This document shows, piece after piece, positions 48,535 through 60,114 of a stretch of 64,000 nucleotides of DNA (the first letter of the stretch is position 1; each line of letters begins with the position of its first letter). This DNA comes from Nematostella vectensis. Taxonomy: Eukaryota; Cnidaria; Anthozoa; Actiniaria; Edwardsiidae. Both the position numbers and the translations under genes were made by a program. The DNA is taken from contig NC_064039.1 in NCBI RefSeq assembly GCF_932526225.1, positions 746,001 through 810,000 on the forward strand, given 5' to 3'. The notes under the pieces are model-generated. The model was not told the DNA's origin. It saw nothing but the letters and a program-made list of their open reading frames with translations, and did not search any database.

Positions 48535-51165
48535 AACGTCAAATAAATGTTCCTTTTACCACTGTTCTTTGATTGATTTATCACCAAACCCTAAATCACG
48601 ACGAAATATGAGGCAGCGTCTGTTTATCCCACCAGTAGCTCTCTAAATCAGGTTTGTTTTCTCTTCGATGCTGGTTGTTTTATTTACAATAAAGCCCCTA
48701 GTGGGTCAAAAGCCTGTAACCTTATATGTTTTTTCAAAACATGTTTTTTTTTTTCTAGTGATATGGCAGAAATTTCATTTTAAAGGAAATACAGTAAGTA
48801 GTGTCTAGTTTTTGCCAGTCTTTGTTGGATTTTGATAGCTTGAACATATCCCATTAGAATAAGCTATTTCAAGTCAACATCTCTCTATACTCGAAATAAA
48901 TTTAAAGGTTGATGATAGGTTTTCAGGGCGCTTTCCGGGATAGACGCGGATTTCGATTTAATGGCTGCCAGTAAAAAATCATGTTACTTAATTCTTACAC
49001 CGAATGTAACAGAGTATTTATACTTGAAAAATCAGTGTTAATAAGATCTGTCTCGTCATAAAGATGTTATTTGTTTATTTTTTAGCAATCTTATGTGTAC
49101 ATCATCTTCAAAGCAATTATGTTATTACTGGGTTTAATATCTAGCACTTTACCATAGAAATACATCAAAGAAACATCATAGAAACGGTAAACTTCATTCG
49201 CTTAGTTACTATTCTTTTCCTAATTAGAATTTTCTTCGCCTCGGGGTTTCAGATGTATAAACCTTTGTGGTAATAAGGAAAATTGGATAAAAGAGAATTT
49301 GAGAAGAAATAATAAAATCTCGTTGTCTTAAGTTTAGATTACATCCTTCCTCGATCAGACGGAAAAGCTTAAGTGTACTTTACGTGCAGGGTTCTTGGTT
49401 ATGATGGTAAAAATAATCATAACTAGTGTATGTTTTAGACTTAAACGTGTACAAAAAGGTCATCTGCCCTGGTGGATATTCACGCTAATGTATTAATATA
49501 ACAAGACCGAATCAGCTGATACTAAACGACGGAAAAAAACAGATCACGATATGTCAACAAAAATCCATAAAAAGAAGTGCCATGGTAGTTGATCTAAATA
49601 AAGCATCAAAATAAAGCTTTGAGTACAAAAAAAATTGGAAAACTTAACCCATCCATTAGTACGGAATGCTGAAGTAATTATAAATAATAGCAAAGGTAAA
49701 CAAGAGAAACCAAAATAGCTAGCTTTACAAAAGTAGAGTTTTAGTGAGTCATAGATATCGCCGAGACTAGATGGTCGTGTGTACTAACAAACACTTCACC
49801 GACTCCGGCGTCCATCCGAAAAGCCACTCGGCTCCCTATTCACCATACGGGCATAGAATTTGATCGCTTCCGTGCGAGAGTTTCCATTTATGTTTACCTA
49901 GAGGGCCTTCACGGATCTAGTTAAGAAAATGTATTGATGAATTACTTATATGTTTAGTGTTTTGAGGTTAAAATGCTGCTCGGCAAGGTTGATTTACAAA
50001 AGAATTGAGATTCTCTTGCATCTTCTATCCCATCTTACATCTTCTCTCCATCCCATCGTCTCTGATGTTTCACGATAGTGTGAAATAGGGCAAAGCGCTA
50101 TAAAATTATTTTGCATTTGAAATTGCTCGCTCTATTATATCTCACATTTTTTGGAAAATAAAAGAACAGCTTTGACATTGACAATTATTTTATTCTAAAC
50201 TCGCGAAAGAGCTTTAACATTGACCAATCTTGTATGCTAAACTCGGGAAAGAAGTTTTGCGCTTTTTTTATCATTCAGATTAAACGCTTCCGTGAGATAA
50301 GCAAGTTCCTTTTGAAACAGACACCATTCTGCATCCGATAGGCGAATCTGACTCTCATTGCGATAGCACAGGATTAAAGCCAGAAAGAATAAATCCGTAC
50401 TAAAACATTCAAATATTTGATATTTTTGAAGAGCTTTGAAAGATAAGAGGTAGGCAATTAAGGTGCGTTTGCCTACTACTCACGTTCTTACGTGTTTACT
50501 ACACACTTTTTTTTACAAGAACATGCCGAGGTTCAGGTGTCAGAAAAATATTGCTTTTTTTTCGTCCTGGTGCGTTCTATAATGCAGAATCAAATTGTGC
50601 TCATAAAACAACCTTAAATATTATTTCTATTGATCATTTGTAAAATGTTCTTCATAATAATTCATTGGGTATTATATTTTTATATAAGTACACTTTATAT
50701 TCAAGTTAAGAACATTTCAGCTTAAAATGCTCCAAAAATAAGAACGGCCCAGCTTCAACTGAAAACTAGACGTTCTCATAATGTATTCTAACACTCAATT
50801 GAGGCAGTAACTCTAAGGTTTGTGGACGTGTGCGGCGTCGTGTGAAGAAAATAACCGATTTTGCGGTCTCCTCACGTCGACCAAGGACCACTGATATCTT
50901 TACCCTGGAGGAACTCATTACAATCTGTAATATTAACTATGCATGTTTTTCTCTTCGAGATCCTTCGTCTTGGCCGTAAAAAAGGATTAAATTGCTTAAA
51001 TGGAGTGACGTAGGCTCTATACCCCTTGGTCATGTTACAGCTTGCGAAATTACACACTCGTTTTCACTGTATCAAATAATGTAACTGAACGGTAAAACAA
51101 ATGATTGAACGAAACTGATCCTTTGGCGCACCCTTCTTATTTTCATAGTGTTCGCATTCTATATT
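48535..51165. other. Upstream region of the sulfatase gene: no gene seen
   Basis: AT-rich sequence with no ORF carrying family signs, no tRNA-like clover leaf noticed and no tandem array. It should contain the sulfatase promoter, but I could not point to specific elements. Confidence 0.5.
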
Positions 51166-51279
51166 AAGAAAAAAATATGGTACGTTATAAAAAGGAATTT
51201 TGCACGCGGTCAACCACAAACAGCAATGTAGGGATGATTGGTAGTTTGTGTGTTTTTCTATACATCAAGATATATTTAA

Positions 51280-51379
51280 CAATTATACCATTTCCATTAA
51301 GGTGGATAGTGGCGAAATATCTACGGAGAGCCAAAGGGTCTCTATCCACCATCCGCCGAAATGGAAATGGTATAATTGT
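51280..51379. mobile_element. Palindromic short element (100 bp)
   Basis: The 20-nt ends caattataccatttccatt and aatggaaatggtataattg are inverted copies. Further in, ggtggatag and ctatccacc also pair, giving one long hairpin. It directly precedes the hammerhead-bearing segment and may be part of the same element. Confidence 0.7.
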
Positions 51380-51435
51380 TCTGGTATATAAAACGAGCTT
51401 GGTTTGTAGGAAAAAAAACTACGCGAACTACCGTT

Positions 51436-51484
51436 TCATCTATACAAGCCTGTTTCGTGGTTGCCCACTCATCAGGAGATTTAT
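51436..51484 (-). ncRNA. Hammerhead ribozyme, intact core (Penelope-like/retrozyme type)
   Basis: On the minus strand: stem I strand ATCT, core CTGATGA, stem II GTGG-GCAA-CCAC, core GAAA, minimal stem III (ACAG/TTGT around a GC loop, counting the A15.1-U16.1 pair), cleavage triplet GTA, then AGAT closing stem I after one mismatch. All invariant core bases are present. Hammerheads with this very short stem III are known from Penelope-like retroelements and retrozymes. Cleavage is predicted after A at 51443. Confidence 0.72.
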
Positions 51485-52104
51485 TAAGAATATATTACTA
51501 CCATCACTTATATACTATCTATATACAAAATTTACATAAAAATAGGGCGCGAAATTTGAATATCCTTGTATATATAAGATGTATATAATATATAAGATAC
51601 AGATATAGAAAATATCTATATATACACAAGGATTATTATGTAATAAACCTGCGATTATGTGTTCCGGATCTCGTGTATATACAATAGTACGAGGAGCGAC
51701 GGCGCTTAACACTTCCTGTCGCTAAGAGCAAATAATTTTTCTGAGAACTCTAGAAACAAATTACGTTGATTGGTTAATCATTCTAGAACATGTGAAAATG
51801 GTGTCTAAAAGATTGAAATATTTTATGTTTAAAAATGTATTTTTCGATTGGAGATTTATTATGAAGACAAATCTTCTCGTGACCACAGTTGGGCGGGAAA
51901 TTCTGTTGTGCCAACATCACCAACATCGGTGTTACTTGAGAGCCGTATTGAAATCTTATTTATAGTAGAAAGGAAGTCCCTTCTTCACTCGTAGAACAAA
52001 AACAACAAACACCTGTTTTGATAGGCGTAAACCACAAAAAAAAACCTTTTTAATGATGCAATCAAAATTCAAAATAGGTTATGGCGATTATGAATATTTT
52101 TATA

Positions 52105-52245
52105 TATTCATAATCGCAACAGCTCAACAACAATACTCCTCGAGAAACAACAGAACAACAACAGCACTACTCCAGAAACAACAGAACAACAACAGCACTA
52201 CTCCAGAAACAACAGAACAACAACAACAGCACTACTCCAGAAACT
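52105..52245. repeat. CAACAG-rich tandem repeat
   Basis: Units such as aacaacagcactactccaga, then aacaacag, about 31-34 bp, roughly three to four copies. Confidence 0.8.
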
Positions 52246-52334
52246 TATTGAAAGGAGTGGGGTAAAAGTGGGAGACTCGCGGACATTTTCCCAAATGCGA
52301 CATTGACCTTGTAGTTGATCATCATGCGGAGTGT

Positions 52335-52550
52335 GACACCCTCACCCCTCCCCAGAGGGGATCGTATCGCGCACCTGCGAGAGATATGATAGCACCCCCA
52401 CCCCACCCTAGAGGGGATCGTACCGCGCACCTGCTAGTAGACCAATAAGGAAAGTGTGATATGATGGCATCCCCACCCCACCCTAGAGGGGATCGTATCG
52501 CGCACCTGCTAGTAGACCATTAAAGAAAGTGTGATATGATGGCATCGATC
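52335..52550. repeat. Three-copy tandem repeat, period about 75-80 bp
   Basis: The phrase ccctagaggggatcgtatcg, then cgcacctgc, recurs three times, followed by agaccattaagaaagtgtg-like sequence and tgatatgatggcatc. Confidence 0.82.
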
Positions 52551-53431
52551 ACTGTAACATGAGTGTCACATGACGCCTATCGGTACAGCGACGGAACAAT
52601 ATAATTCGCGCGGTTCATTTTGTGAACACAGCTGTGGACATACAGCCATCACAACACTTGGGCGCAGTCAGTTCGATCAACGCTTCTGTGAGGCCACAAT
52701 CGCCGGAGGTTGGATGTACTTGGATGTACTGGTACTAATCCCAGAGAAATTCTTTTTTTAAATCCAGGAAATTAATTTGATATTCTTTTAGGAGCTTGAA
52801 TTGTGATGACGAGGAAAAGAGATTTTCGACAGGTTTAGCGGAAGACGATTAATTAGAGCGGTGTGCTGCAAGATCTCCAAACTTCAAGGCGGCTGTGAAT
52901 GATTTGTGAAATCATCGGCTTCACCCATACGCACATAAAGCATATGCTTCACAAGTTGTAATTGGGATTTTTCAGGCTATATTGGAAATATATTGAAGAA
53001 ATCCTATACAGAAAACTTGGGCACCGAATAAATCATTTCTACCTTACAGATATCTTACATGGCTAAAAAAAGCATTAATTTAAATGATCATGTAATACAA
53101 GAACGTATCGTTGATATTGTAGAGTTATCAAAGAAGAATTGCTCGACATCTTACTTAATTCACTGAAGACTGGAAAAGCAAATATAGTTCTAACAGACGT
53201 CAACTTTGTCTCGGCGCTATTCATTTCCCGCTTGTATGTTACCCAAATAAACATTTTCAATCAAGTCCAAGTTGTGATGTACTGCGGGGCCTTGAAGAAC
53301 TGGAGTGCTTTATATGAAAATGCAGGCGAAATCTTATTATGAATTATCACCTTGTCTGCTACTACCAGATGTACCAAAACACTTATAAAACTTGTGATCC
53401 AAGTGCGACTTAAACTAAAACCTCTATACCC

Positions 53432-54520
53432 ATGTCCTCGACCAACTCCTGCCTTAACTTCAACTATTCCATCGAGGATCGCGACGTGACTTACGTGTCT
53501 GTGGTGAACGTGTTGACTGTAGTTTTAAACATCGTGCTATCAGTCACCGCGACTCTCGAAAACCTCCTCGTGATCGGCTCCATCTGGAATACCCGCGTGC
53601 TGCACACGCCCTCGAACGTGTTTATCTGCTGCTTGGCCTGCACCGACTTGCTGACAGGGCTCTTTGTGCAGCCTAGCTTGGTCGTCTATAAGATCGCCGA
53701 GATTCTGGGGAACTCCAGGGTCTCGTGTCTCTGGTTTATCATAAGTTTTCTCGCGGGGAACGTTGTTTCGGTGGTGACTTTGCTTACTCTAACCGGGATA
53801 GCCATCGATAGATTCCTTGCTGTTTATCTACATTTAAAATACCAAGACGTCATCTCGGTGTATTGTGTTTTGAAGGTCTTCGCGCTGTTTTGGGTCATCG
53901 CACTCGCGCCTGTAGCCGTCCGCATGCTTTCCACTGCCAAAGCCTACTCCGTCATCGTGCTATTCCTCTTGGTGTCCTGCTTCCTGCTTTGCTTTTTGTC
54001 CTATTTTCGCATTCTCAAGGTGACTCGCCGCCACCAGAGACAGATACGAAACTTATCACACGCCGCGGCTGCAGCTAGTAATAGCGCCAGGGACAGTTTC
54101 CATGGTAACCATGGTAATCATGGCAACTCTTATGATAGCCAGGAGAATGCGAACGCCACCAAAGTCCGTCGCACGTCAATCACGATGCTTTTGATCGCCG
54201 GGACTTTCTATATCTCTTACTTGCCGCTCCTCGGGTTCATGGTGGCGATATCTATATACAGTTACACGAGTCCTATCAAGGCATGGGCCAATATCGCCAA
54301 GACTATCGTGTTCGCGGGATCATCTGTAAACCCCGTGCTCTACTGCCTACGGATCAAAGAGATCCGAAGAGCGGTGCTAGCGTCAATGTGTAAAATTTTG
54401 CGAAGACCAGTTAACCCCATTATCTTATCTCCCGCCACTAACCGAAGACAGGTATCGCTGGCGCAGGTCTCGAATACCTTTCGTACAAACTCCGGGGCAA
54501 TAATCGATATCGATGCTTAG
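53432..54520 (+). CDS. Intronless class A (rhodopsin-type) GPCR, melanocortin/adenosine-like group
   Basis: A single 362-codon ORF with seven hydrophobic segments and a short tail. Marks: TM1 LENLLVIGSIWN (E-N at 1.49-1.50, as in melanocortin receptors), TM2 FICCLACTDLLTG with Asp2.50, TM3 ending DRFLAVYLHLKY (DRF replaces DRY), a Ser/Asn/His-rich third intracellular loop with a HGNHGNHGN run, TM6 FYISYLPLLGF (no CWxP), TM7 SSVNPVLYCLR (NPxxY). ECL2 is very short and lacks the usual Cys, although Cys3.25 is present. Single-exon receptors of this kind are numerous in cnidarians. Ligand unknown; signalling would be through heterotrimeric G proteins at the plasma membrane. Confidence 0.88.
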   Translation: MSSTNSCLNFNYSIEDRDVTYVSVVNVLTVVLNIVLSVTATLENLLVIGSIWNTRVLHTPSNVFICCLACTDLLTGLFVQPSLVVYKIAEILGNSRVSCLWFIISFLAGNVVSVVTLLTLTGIAIDRFLAVYLHLKYQDVISVYCVLKVFALFWVIALAPVAVRMLSTAKAYSVIVLFLLVSCFLLCFLSYFRILKVTRRHQRQIRNLSHAAAAASNSARDSFHGNHGNHGNSYDSQENANATKVRRTSITMLLIAGTFYISYLPLLGFMVAISIYSYTSPIKAWANIAKTIVFAGSSVNPVLYCLRIKEIRRAVLASMCKILRRPVNPIILSPATNRRQVSLAQVSNTFRTNSGAIIDIDA

Positions 54521-54628
54521 ACTTTGGCTCTTCTATCTCTGTCGATGTTCTGTATACCTTTAGCACAAACTCCTGGGCAATAATGGATATCGATGCTTAG
54601 ACTTTGGCTCTTCTCTGTCGATGTTCTC
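54473..54628. repeat. 80-bp tandem duplication over the GPCR stop codon
   Basis: The last coding bases (caataatcgatatcgatgct, then the TAG stop) and following actttggctcttct recur 80 bp downstream as caataatggatatcgatgct with the same TAG. The second copy lies in the 3' UTR. Confidence 0.9.
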
Positions 54629-54974
54629 TGTAGACAAGAATAATCCTCAAAATCCGTCCGATATGATACTGGTGGTGCTTATCTTAAAAGATAATATAAG
54701 TGGTTGATTTCACGAACACGCTTTCCTCACAGGTGACAGCGACAACAATTGTTATTATAATGATAATGATGAAGTTTTTGCCAAATAGATTTATTCATAT
54801 TCAATTCTCCAATAATACATATAAAAACAACAAGCCAAACACACGTTTGAGAGCCTACAAGTAATTCGATAAAAAAGGTGTTGTTTTTTATGATAATAAT
54901 TATGAGGACGATTGAGGACGATGATGATAGTGAAGACAATGGGTGAGGGGGAGACTTTGGAATTTCATAGACAC

Positions 54975-55195
54975 CGAAACGCGTTTCGCGTAGATAAACA
55001 ATTAGCAATAATTGGCAATTATCAATCTACGTCGGGATCACTTCGCATAGATTAAAAATTGGCAATTATTGCTAATTGTTTATCTACGTCGGGACCACTT
55101 CGCGTAGATAAATAATTAGCAATGGTTAGCAATCATTAATCTACGGCGGGACCACTTCGCGTAGGTTAATAATTAGCAATTGTAAATCTACGCCG
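54975..55195. repeat. Cluster of palindromic, alternately inverted repeats
   Basis: Starts with the perfect palindrome cgaaacgcgtttcg (54975-54988), then four or so units in which cgcgtagata..caattagcaa pairs with ttgctaattg..tatctacg, separated by tcgggaccacttcgcg. Each unit can fold on itself and on its neighbours. Confidence 0.78.
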
Positions 55196-55275
55196 GGGAC
55201 GCCAGCGCCGGAACGGCAAGCGCGGTGTACCGCGCGAAGCGCTGGGGCTTGCGCGCGCGCGTGGGAGAGGGGTTG

Positions 55276-55295
55276 CTTAAAGCATTTGCTTTAAG
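55276..55295. other. Short perfect hairpin
   Basis: cttaaagca, tt, tgctttaag. Lies in GC-rich sequence between the palindromic cluster and the minus-strand ORF. Confidence 0.6.
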
Positions 55296-55468
55296 GGGGT
55301 GGCGGCGCGTGCCCGTTTTCGGCAGCGCTTGGCGCTAGGGGAAGCAAGGGGGAGCCTAAAACGATGACAGGGTGGCTGGCCCCCATTGTGTGTGTGCCTG
55401 CGCGCAGCGCCATAACATGTGGGAACCCATTATTCACATACATAGTGGAGGCCATAAATAGTACACGT

Positions 55469-55858
55469 TTATTTCCAGAAATTAACCCACGTTTCATTCA
55501 TTTGACAGATATTTAAGAATCGTTTTCGATTGTGATAGATGAAAAAGAACGACTCCTCACACCTTAATAACTTCTGGTAGGGAAAGAGATCTGTAGCAAA
55601 TGCTTTGAGTCTCTGTGCGTGCCTTTCACTACATCCTATCTCTTTTTCGATCCACTCTTTCCTTGTACACGACGTATCACCCCTCTGGCGAAAACGGGAT
55701 CTCGAGAGCGTGATCCATTGTCCAAGCCGAAATGAATGACGTAAGATTTCAGTCTTCAAACTTCCCAGCCTTTTGATTCCCCTCTTTATCAAGTCTGCAA
55801 TGGTGTCCCAGTCCTCAGTCGGCTCGATGTTTGTGATTCCTGCACTGTCTTGTTCGAC
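55469..55858 (-). CDS. Exon of a hypothetical protein, DUF3102-like
   Basis: On the minus strand a strong acceptor (tgtttttccccag) opens a frame reading VEQDSAGITNIEPTEDW and ending VNFWK plus stop, about 129 residues. The segment GQWITLSRSRFRQRG to EWIEKEIGCSERHAQRLK resembles DUF3102-type sequence (a W-hxxW-helix then S-R-A-R motif), found in phage and mobile-element proteins; this is by eye only. The upstream exon was not identified. Probably mobile-element derived. Confidence 0.45.
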   Translation of the reverse strand, partial: VEQDSAGITNIEPTEDWDTIADLIKRGIKRLGSLKTEILRHSFRLGQWITLSRSRFRQRGDTSCTRKEWIEKEIGCSERHAQRLKAFATDLFPYQKLLRCEESFFFIYHNRKRFLNICQMNETWVNFWK

Positions 55859-55884
55859 CTGGGGAAAAACAGAAGGATGCATGA

Positions 55885-56075
55885 GAAACCCGACTTGCTG
55901 TGTCGCTCAGTGTCATACAACAATTCAGCAAAGACCCGACTTGCTATGTCGTTTTGTGTCACACAACAATACAGCAAAGACCCGACTTGCTATGTCGCTT
56001 AGTGTCACACCACAATTCAGCAAAACCCCGACTTGCCATGTCGCTTAGTGTCACACAACAATTCAGAAAAACCGC
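55885..56075. repeat. 46-bp tandem repeat, four copies
   Basis: Unit acccgacttgctatgtcgct, then tagtgtcacacaacaattca and gcaaag. It lies immediately upstream (gene sense) of the 55858 acceptor on the minus strand. Confidence 0.88.
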
Positions 56076-56112
56076 CGGGTGCGGGGTGTCCCTAACCGAC
56101 CCAGCTTTCGCC

Positions 56113-56541
56113 ATGCTCCCCTCTGTCATCAGGGGATTTCTAAGGTTTCACGTCTACTTTACCACGCGGAGGGTGCTCTACGAGCTCGGCGCCCCCCTGC
56201 CTGGCGACAGCCCGTTCGCGCAAAAAGGCAACCCCTACAAGAAAGCAGCTTTCGAGCGTCTATGTATAGAGTTCGGTTTGCCGCGTAAGCCGGACTTCCG
56301 ATGGTAAGGCGGGCGGAACCACGGGCTAGACGATGTGTTTGTGTTCTACCTGGGGGAGGGGTATCGCAACGTGCACGTGATCCGTGGCTACGACACGGCG
56401 GCGGACGAGTACCCGAGCCACCTCAATCTGTTTAGCGACGAAGGTGGGACGTACAATAGTGGGAAGCAGGTGGGTTTTATACGCAATGACGACCACGGGG
56501 GTGTGCAATATAGCTGGTTTGCGTGCAAAGGTACCAGTTAG
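56113..56541 (+). pseudogene. Broken ORF, GC-rich, unknown mobile-element-like protein
   Basis: The frame from ATG 56113 reads MLPSVIRGFLRFHVYFTTRR, then NPYKKAAFERLCIEFGLPRK and PDFRW, hits TAA at 56305, then continues in the same frame with GGRNHGLDDVFVFYLGEG to WFACKGTS and a second stop at 56539. Continuity across the first stop suggests one gene damaged by a point change. The alternative is a GTAAG intron donor at that TGG-TAAGG. I cannot assign a family. Confidence 0.45.
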
Positions 56542-56926
56542 CCGTGCAGGAGGCCAAGGTGAGACTGAGTCTTGCGGTCTCACCAGGAGTGTGGCTGATG
56601 CCGAGCGATCTGGTGATAAACACGCAAAGCATCGTGGGCTACAACAATAAACTGCAGAAAGCCACAGACTCCATGACGCTCGGCGCAAACGCGATCAACA
56701 CCGAGACAAAGCCAGTCGGTGCTCATAACATGGCCGGTGGGCATCCTAGGGTGCAACACATGACTAATCCGAGGATCGACCGCGTGTCGTTCCGGCGGCG
56801 AAGCAAGGCTTTCGCACCTGCGAAAGTGCACGCAGAGGGCGCGACGCCTGCCCCCTCTTCACGTATGCAAGCTGCGCATAGCATGACTACCGCCGGAACG
56901 GCAAGCCGGACCGGGCGAAAAAAGTG
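56523..56926 (+). pseudogene. Second GC-rich ORF, probable frame-shifted continuation
   Basis: In another frame, YQLAVQEAKVRLSLAVSPGV leads to NTQSIVGYNNKLQKATDSMT and a basic, Ala/Ser-rich tail ending RTGRKK. It overlaps the end of the preceding frame, so a one-base shift near 56530 could join them. A hydrophobic reading ALKAGLSALAVAAAYYLFR and stop at 56994 follows in a third frame. No family recognised. Confidence 0.35.
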
Positions 56927-57177
56927 ACCACACCGCCCTCAAGGCGGGGTTGTCGGCACTCGCGGTGGCCGCGGCGTATTACTTGTTCCGATGATTGCTT
57001 TGCATTCGACGAGCCAAGAACGCGGCTACGGCTAGAATGAGCTGCCACGCATTTTCGCCAAGGAATAGGAGAGCGACTTGCCGAGCGACGTCACAATGAC
57101 CGCGATCGTCGTCGCTACGGCCAACCCGATAGCGTGGACGGTAAAGCCGTACTTTTTGAAGATGAACACATTCTTAA

Positions 57178-58640
57178 GAAGCGCTCCGCTAATCCATTCA
57201 AGATGAAATGCAATACTCAAAAAAATGATTTTTCAATAATTTGTCTATAGACTTATATTTGTCTCCCGATTACAAAAATGTGTTTCTTTTTGAAATCGAA
57301 CGAATATTAAATATTTTATGGATTTTCCTTATTTTTCTCGGCTTGACCGCGAAAAACACTACAAAATTTGAACCAAGTATCGCTACCTGCAAGGCGAAAA
57401 ATAAACAGCGCAGAAACACAACAACACCACAGGAGGCAACCAGGATATGTGCTAGCAATATTATTTTAATCTCGGCTTAATCCAGTTAAAATAGAATATT
57501 TGACAGATTTTCTCAAATATAGCCTCGCATCCATCATTTTGCACGATCGTCAAACCGACAAATTGAGGCCTTAAAAGTCGCATCTGGTACATTGCTCTAT
57601 CAAAAATGGTCATTTTTCCTGAAAAGACAGTCACTTACTTCCCTAGAATCTGAAATAAAATTTTGGGGATAATAAAATCCGGAGCGCTGAGAGCGCCAAG
57701 AAGATACAACACTTCACAGGTAATTGACCTTCCAACTTGGGCTAACTATGACACCAACTGCTGAATTCGCAGGGAAATTTGGCTTTTGCAGAAGCTCCCT
57801 CCTCGATACAATGCTGAAAACAAATTTGAGGACCAATAAATATGTGTGCTATTACTTGCATTCTTCGTTGTGCGAGATGATTTAGAAAAAACACGTATTT
57901 GAGTGATTTTTTGAATATATTATAACTAGTCTTGCGTAATATTTGCGTCCAAAGAATTCGCAACATAGATCAAAACAACAAGTTAAGTGGTGTTAAATTT
58001 TCCTTACCTCATCTTGGGAAAGTGCTTGATAGGCATCGTTTTTTATCAATGCTTGTTCCTCTACAAACGCATAAAAACGCTGTTTAACTCGCTTCGGCTT
58101 GCGATCTCGGAATGTTTTTCATGGTGCTTCCACGTGACCGGCAGCGCACACAGGAATCCCAAAGTTTCTCAAACACAATGCAAAAAAAAAAAAAAAAAGA
58201 GAGAAAGAGCAACTAATCAAAAAATCTGATTTCTTATTTTGGAATAGAATTAAATAAATAATGTCCAACCGTAAGGATCGTTTGAAATTGTTAGCCATCG
58301 AAGTTATCGAATGATGGATTTTATCCCTTGCGGAGCGGAAGTTACATATCTTGTGTGAAATTGACAGTTGGCAATAAACAGATAGTTTTTCATACAAGTA
58401 CCAGATACGTTCTATGAGTTTTTATACACTGGTCTCTTCTTGCTGTCCGTTTTGCAAAGTTTTAATGAGAATATGGCTTTTTGCTCACACCCTCAGTTCG
58501 TAGTCGTTTCTCGCTAGTGAATATCTCTGTTTTATCGCTAAATTGCGAAGCAAAGCTGCTTCTGGCAAGTGCAGGTAAAACAATTTTAACATTGACGCTC
58601 ATGACTAACCACTTTTTTAAAACATACAGTTTGATTTGCT
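57178..58640 (+). repeat. Left long TIR of the 4.45 kb TTAA element
   Basis: Mirrors 60115-61628. Landmarks: ttgtctatagacttatattt, the aatgtttttcatggtgcttc region with an adjoining poly-A run at 58183-58198, and the inner end near gtttgatttgctgcctag. Confidence 0.78.
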
Positions 58641-58754
58641 GCCTAGGTTTGTTTGACCGTGAAGGAAAATACACAAAGCTCCCTATCTGCCCAAGCCATC
58701 GCGATGCAGATGGCGCATCAGATGGCGCAGTAATCGTAAGAACTGCTGCTGCGG

Positions 58755-59670
58755 AAAGTGGGATATCCGTGGACAGCGCAAGATCCAGATATCCCGTGGA
58801 CAGCGCCAGATCCAGATTTTCCTGTTTTCAGCGCCAGAGCCAGATCCCCCCGTGGACAGCGCCAGAGCAAGAACCTCCGAACAATACCCCACCGTGGACA
58901 GCGCCCGAACCTTTCCCCCCCCCCCCCCCCCCCCGTGGATAGCGCCAGAGCCGGTTCCTCCATGGACAAAGCTAGAGCAAGATCCCCCCCCTCCCTGTGG
59001 ACAGCGCCAGAGCAAGATCCCCCCGTGGACGGCGCCAGTAGTTACAGATTTCCTTGTTGACAGAGCCAGATACCACAGTGGACAGCGCCAGAGCCAGATC
59101 CCCCCGGGGACAAGAGCAAGATCCCCCGTGGACAGCGCCAAAGCCAGACCCCCCGTGGACAGCGCCAGAGCAAGACCCCCCCCCCCCCCCCCCCGTGGAC
59201 AGCGCCAGAACCAGATTTCCTTTTGACATTGCCAGGGCCAGATACCACGGTGGACAAAGCCAGAGCCAGATACCCCGTGGACAGCGCAAAAGCCAGATCC
59301 TCCCGTAGACAAGAGCAAGATCCCCCCGTGGACAGCACCAGAGCCAGATACCCCCCGTGGACAGCGCCATAGCAAGAAACCCCCGTGGACAGTGTCAGAA
59401 GAAGATCCCCCCGTGGACAGCGCCAGAACCAGATTTCCTTATTGACAGAGCCAGAGCCAGATATCATGGTGGGAAGCGCCAGAGCCAGATACCCCGTGGA
59501 CAGCGCAAAAGCCAGATCCCCCCGTGGACAGCGCAAAAGCCATATCCCCCCGTGGACAAAAGCAAGATCACCCCGTGGACAGCACCAGAGCCAGATTTCC
59601 TTGTTGACAGAGCCAGATCCCCCTCCCCCCACCCCGTGAACAGCGCCAGAGCCAAATACCCCCATAGAGC
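58755..59670. repeat. 27-bp GC-rich minisatellite with C-runs
   Basis: Unit gtggacagcgccagagccag, then atccccc (9 codons), with many variants and pure C runs of up to about 17. Overlapping ORFs on both strands (VDSARARSP-, WTAPEPDPP-, GAVHGGS-like) are repeat artefacts. Confidence 0.93.
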
Positions 59671-60114
59671 GCTAGATTCTTCCATGAAGATCTGATTGTG
59701 TACTGTACAGAATGATTTCCTCTGTGACATACGTTAATTTTGGGGGCTTTCAAACTATTGTGATATCTTGTGTCCGTTTTTAGAAAATTACTTGCTATCA
59801 GTTTTTGTTAATATATTTCGGATACAATTTCACAGCAATGACTAAGGGCAATATCATAAATTGTATCTACCCAACCTGAAATAAATTTGTTAGTATCAAT
59901 GTGTCCTAATTGTCCTATCCATCCTTGTGAATAAAACCGTTATGGTTTTTCTGTGGCATGTCACATGCTAACATGAATAAGCGCTGTTCCAACAATAATC
60001 AACCGTAGTTGAGTTAGGTCTTCGTAGAGGAACGGACATTGATAGAAAACGATGCCTATCAAGTGCTTTCCCAAGCTGAATGTCACGAATTGTTTGGACA
60101 CAGACCTGAACCTG

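Noticed and set aside
55900-56307. 135-codon plus ORF through the 46-bp repeat
   Set aside because: Its first half is repeat translation; only the part from 56113 has non-repeat character and is listed separately.
58683-59695. Proline- or glycine-rich ORFs resembling structural proteins
   Set aside because: They arise from the 27-bp GC-rich minisatellite with C-runs and appear in several frames on both strands.
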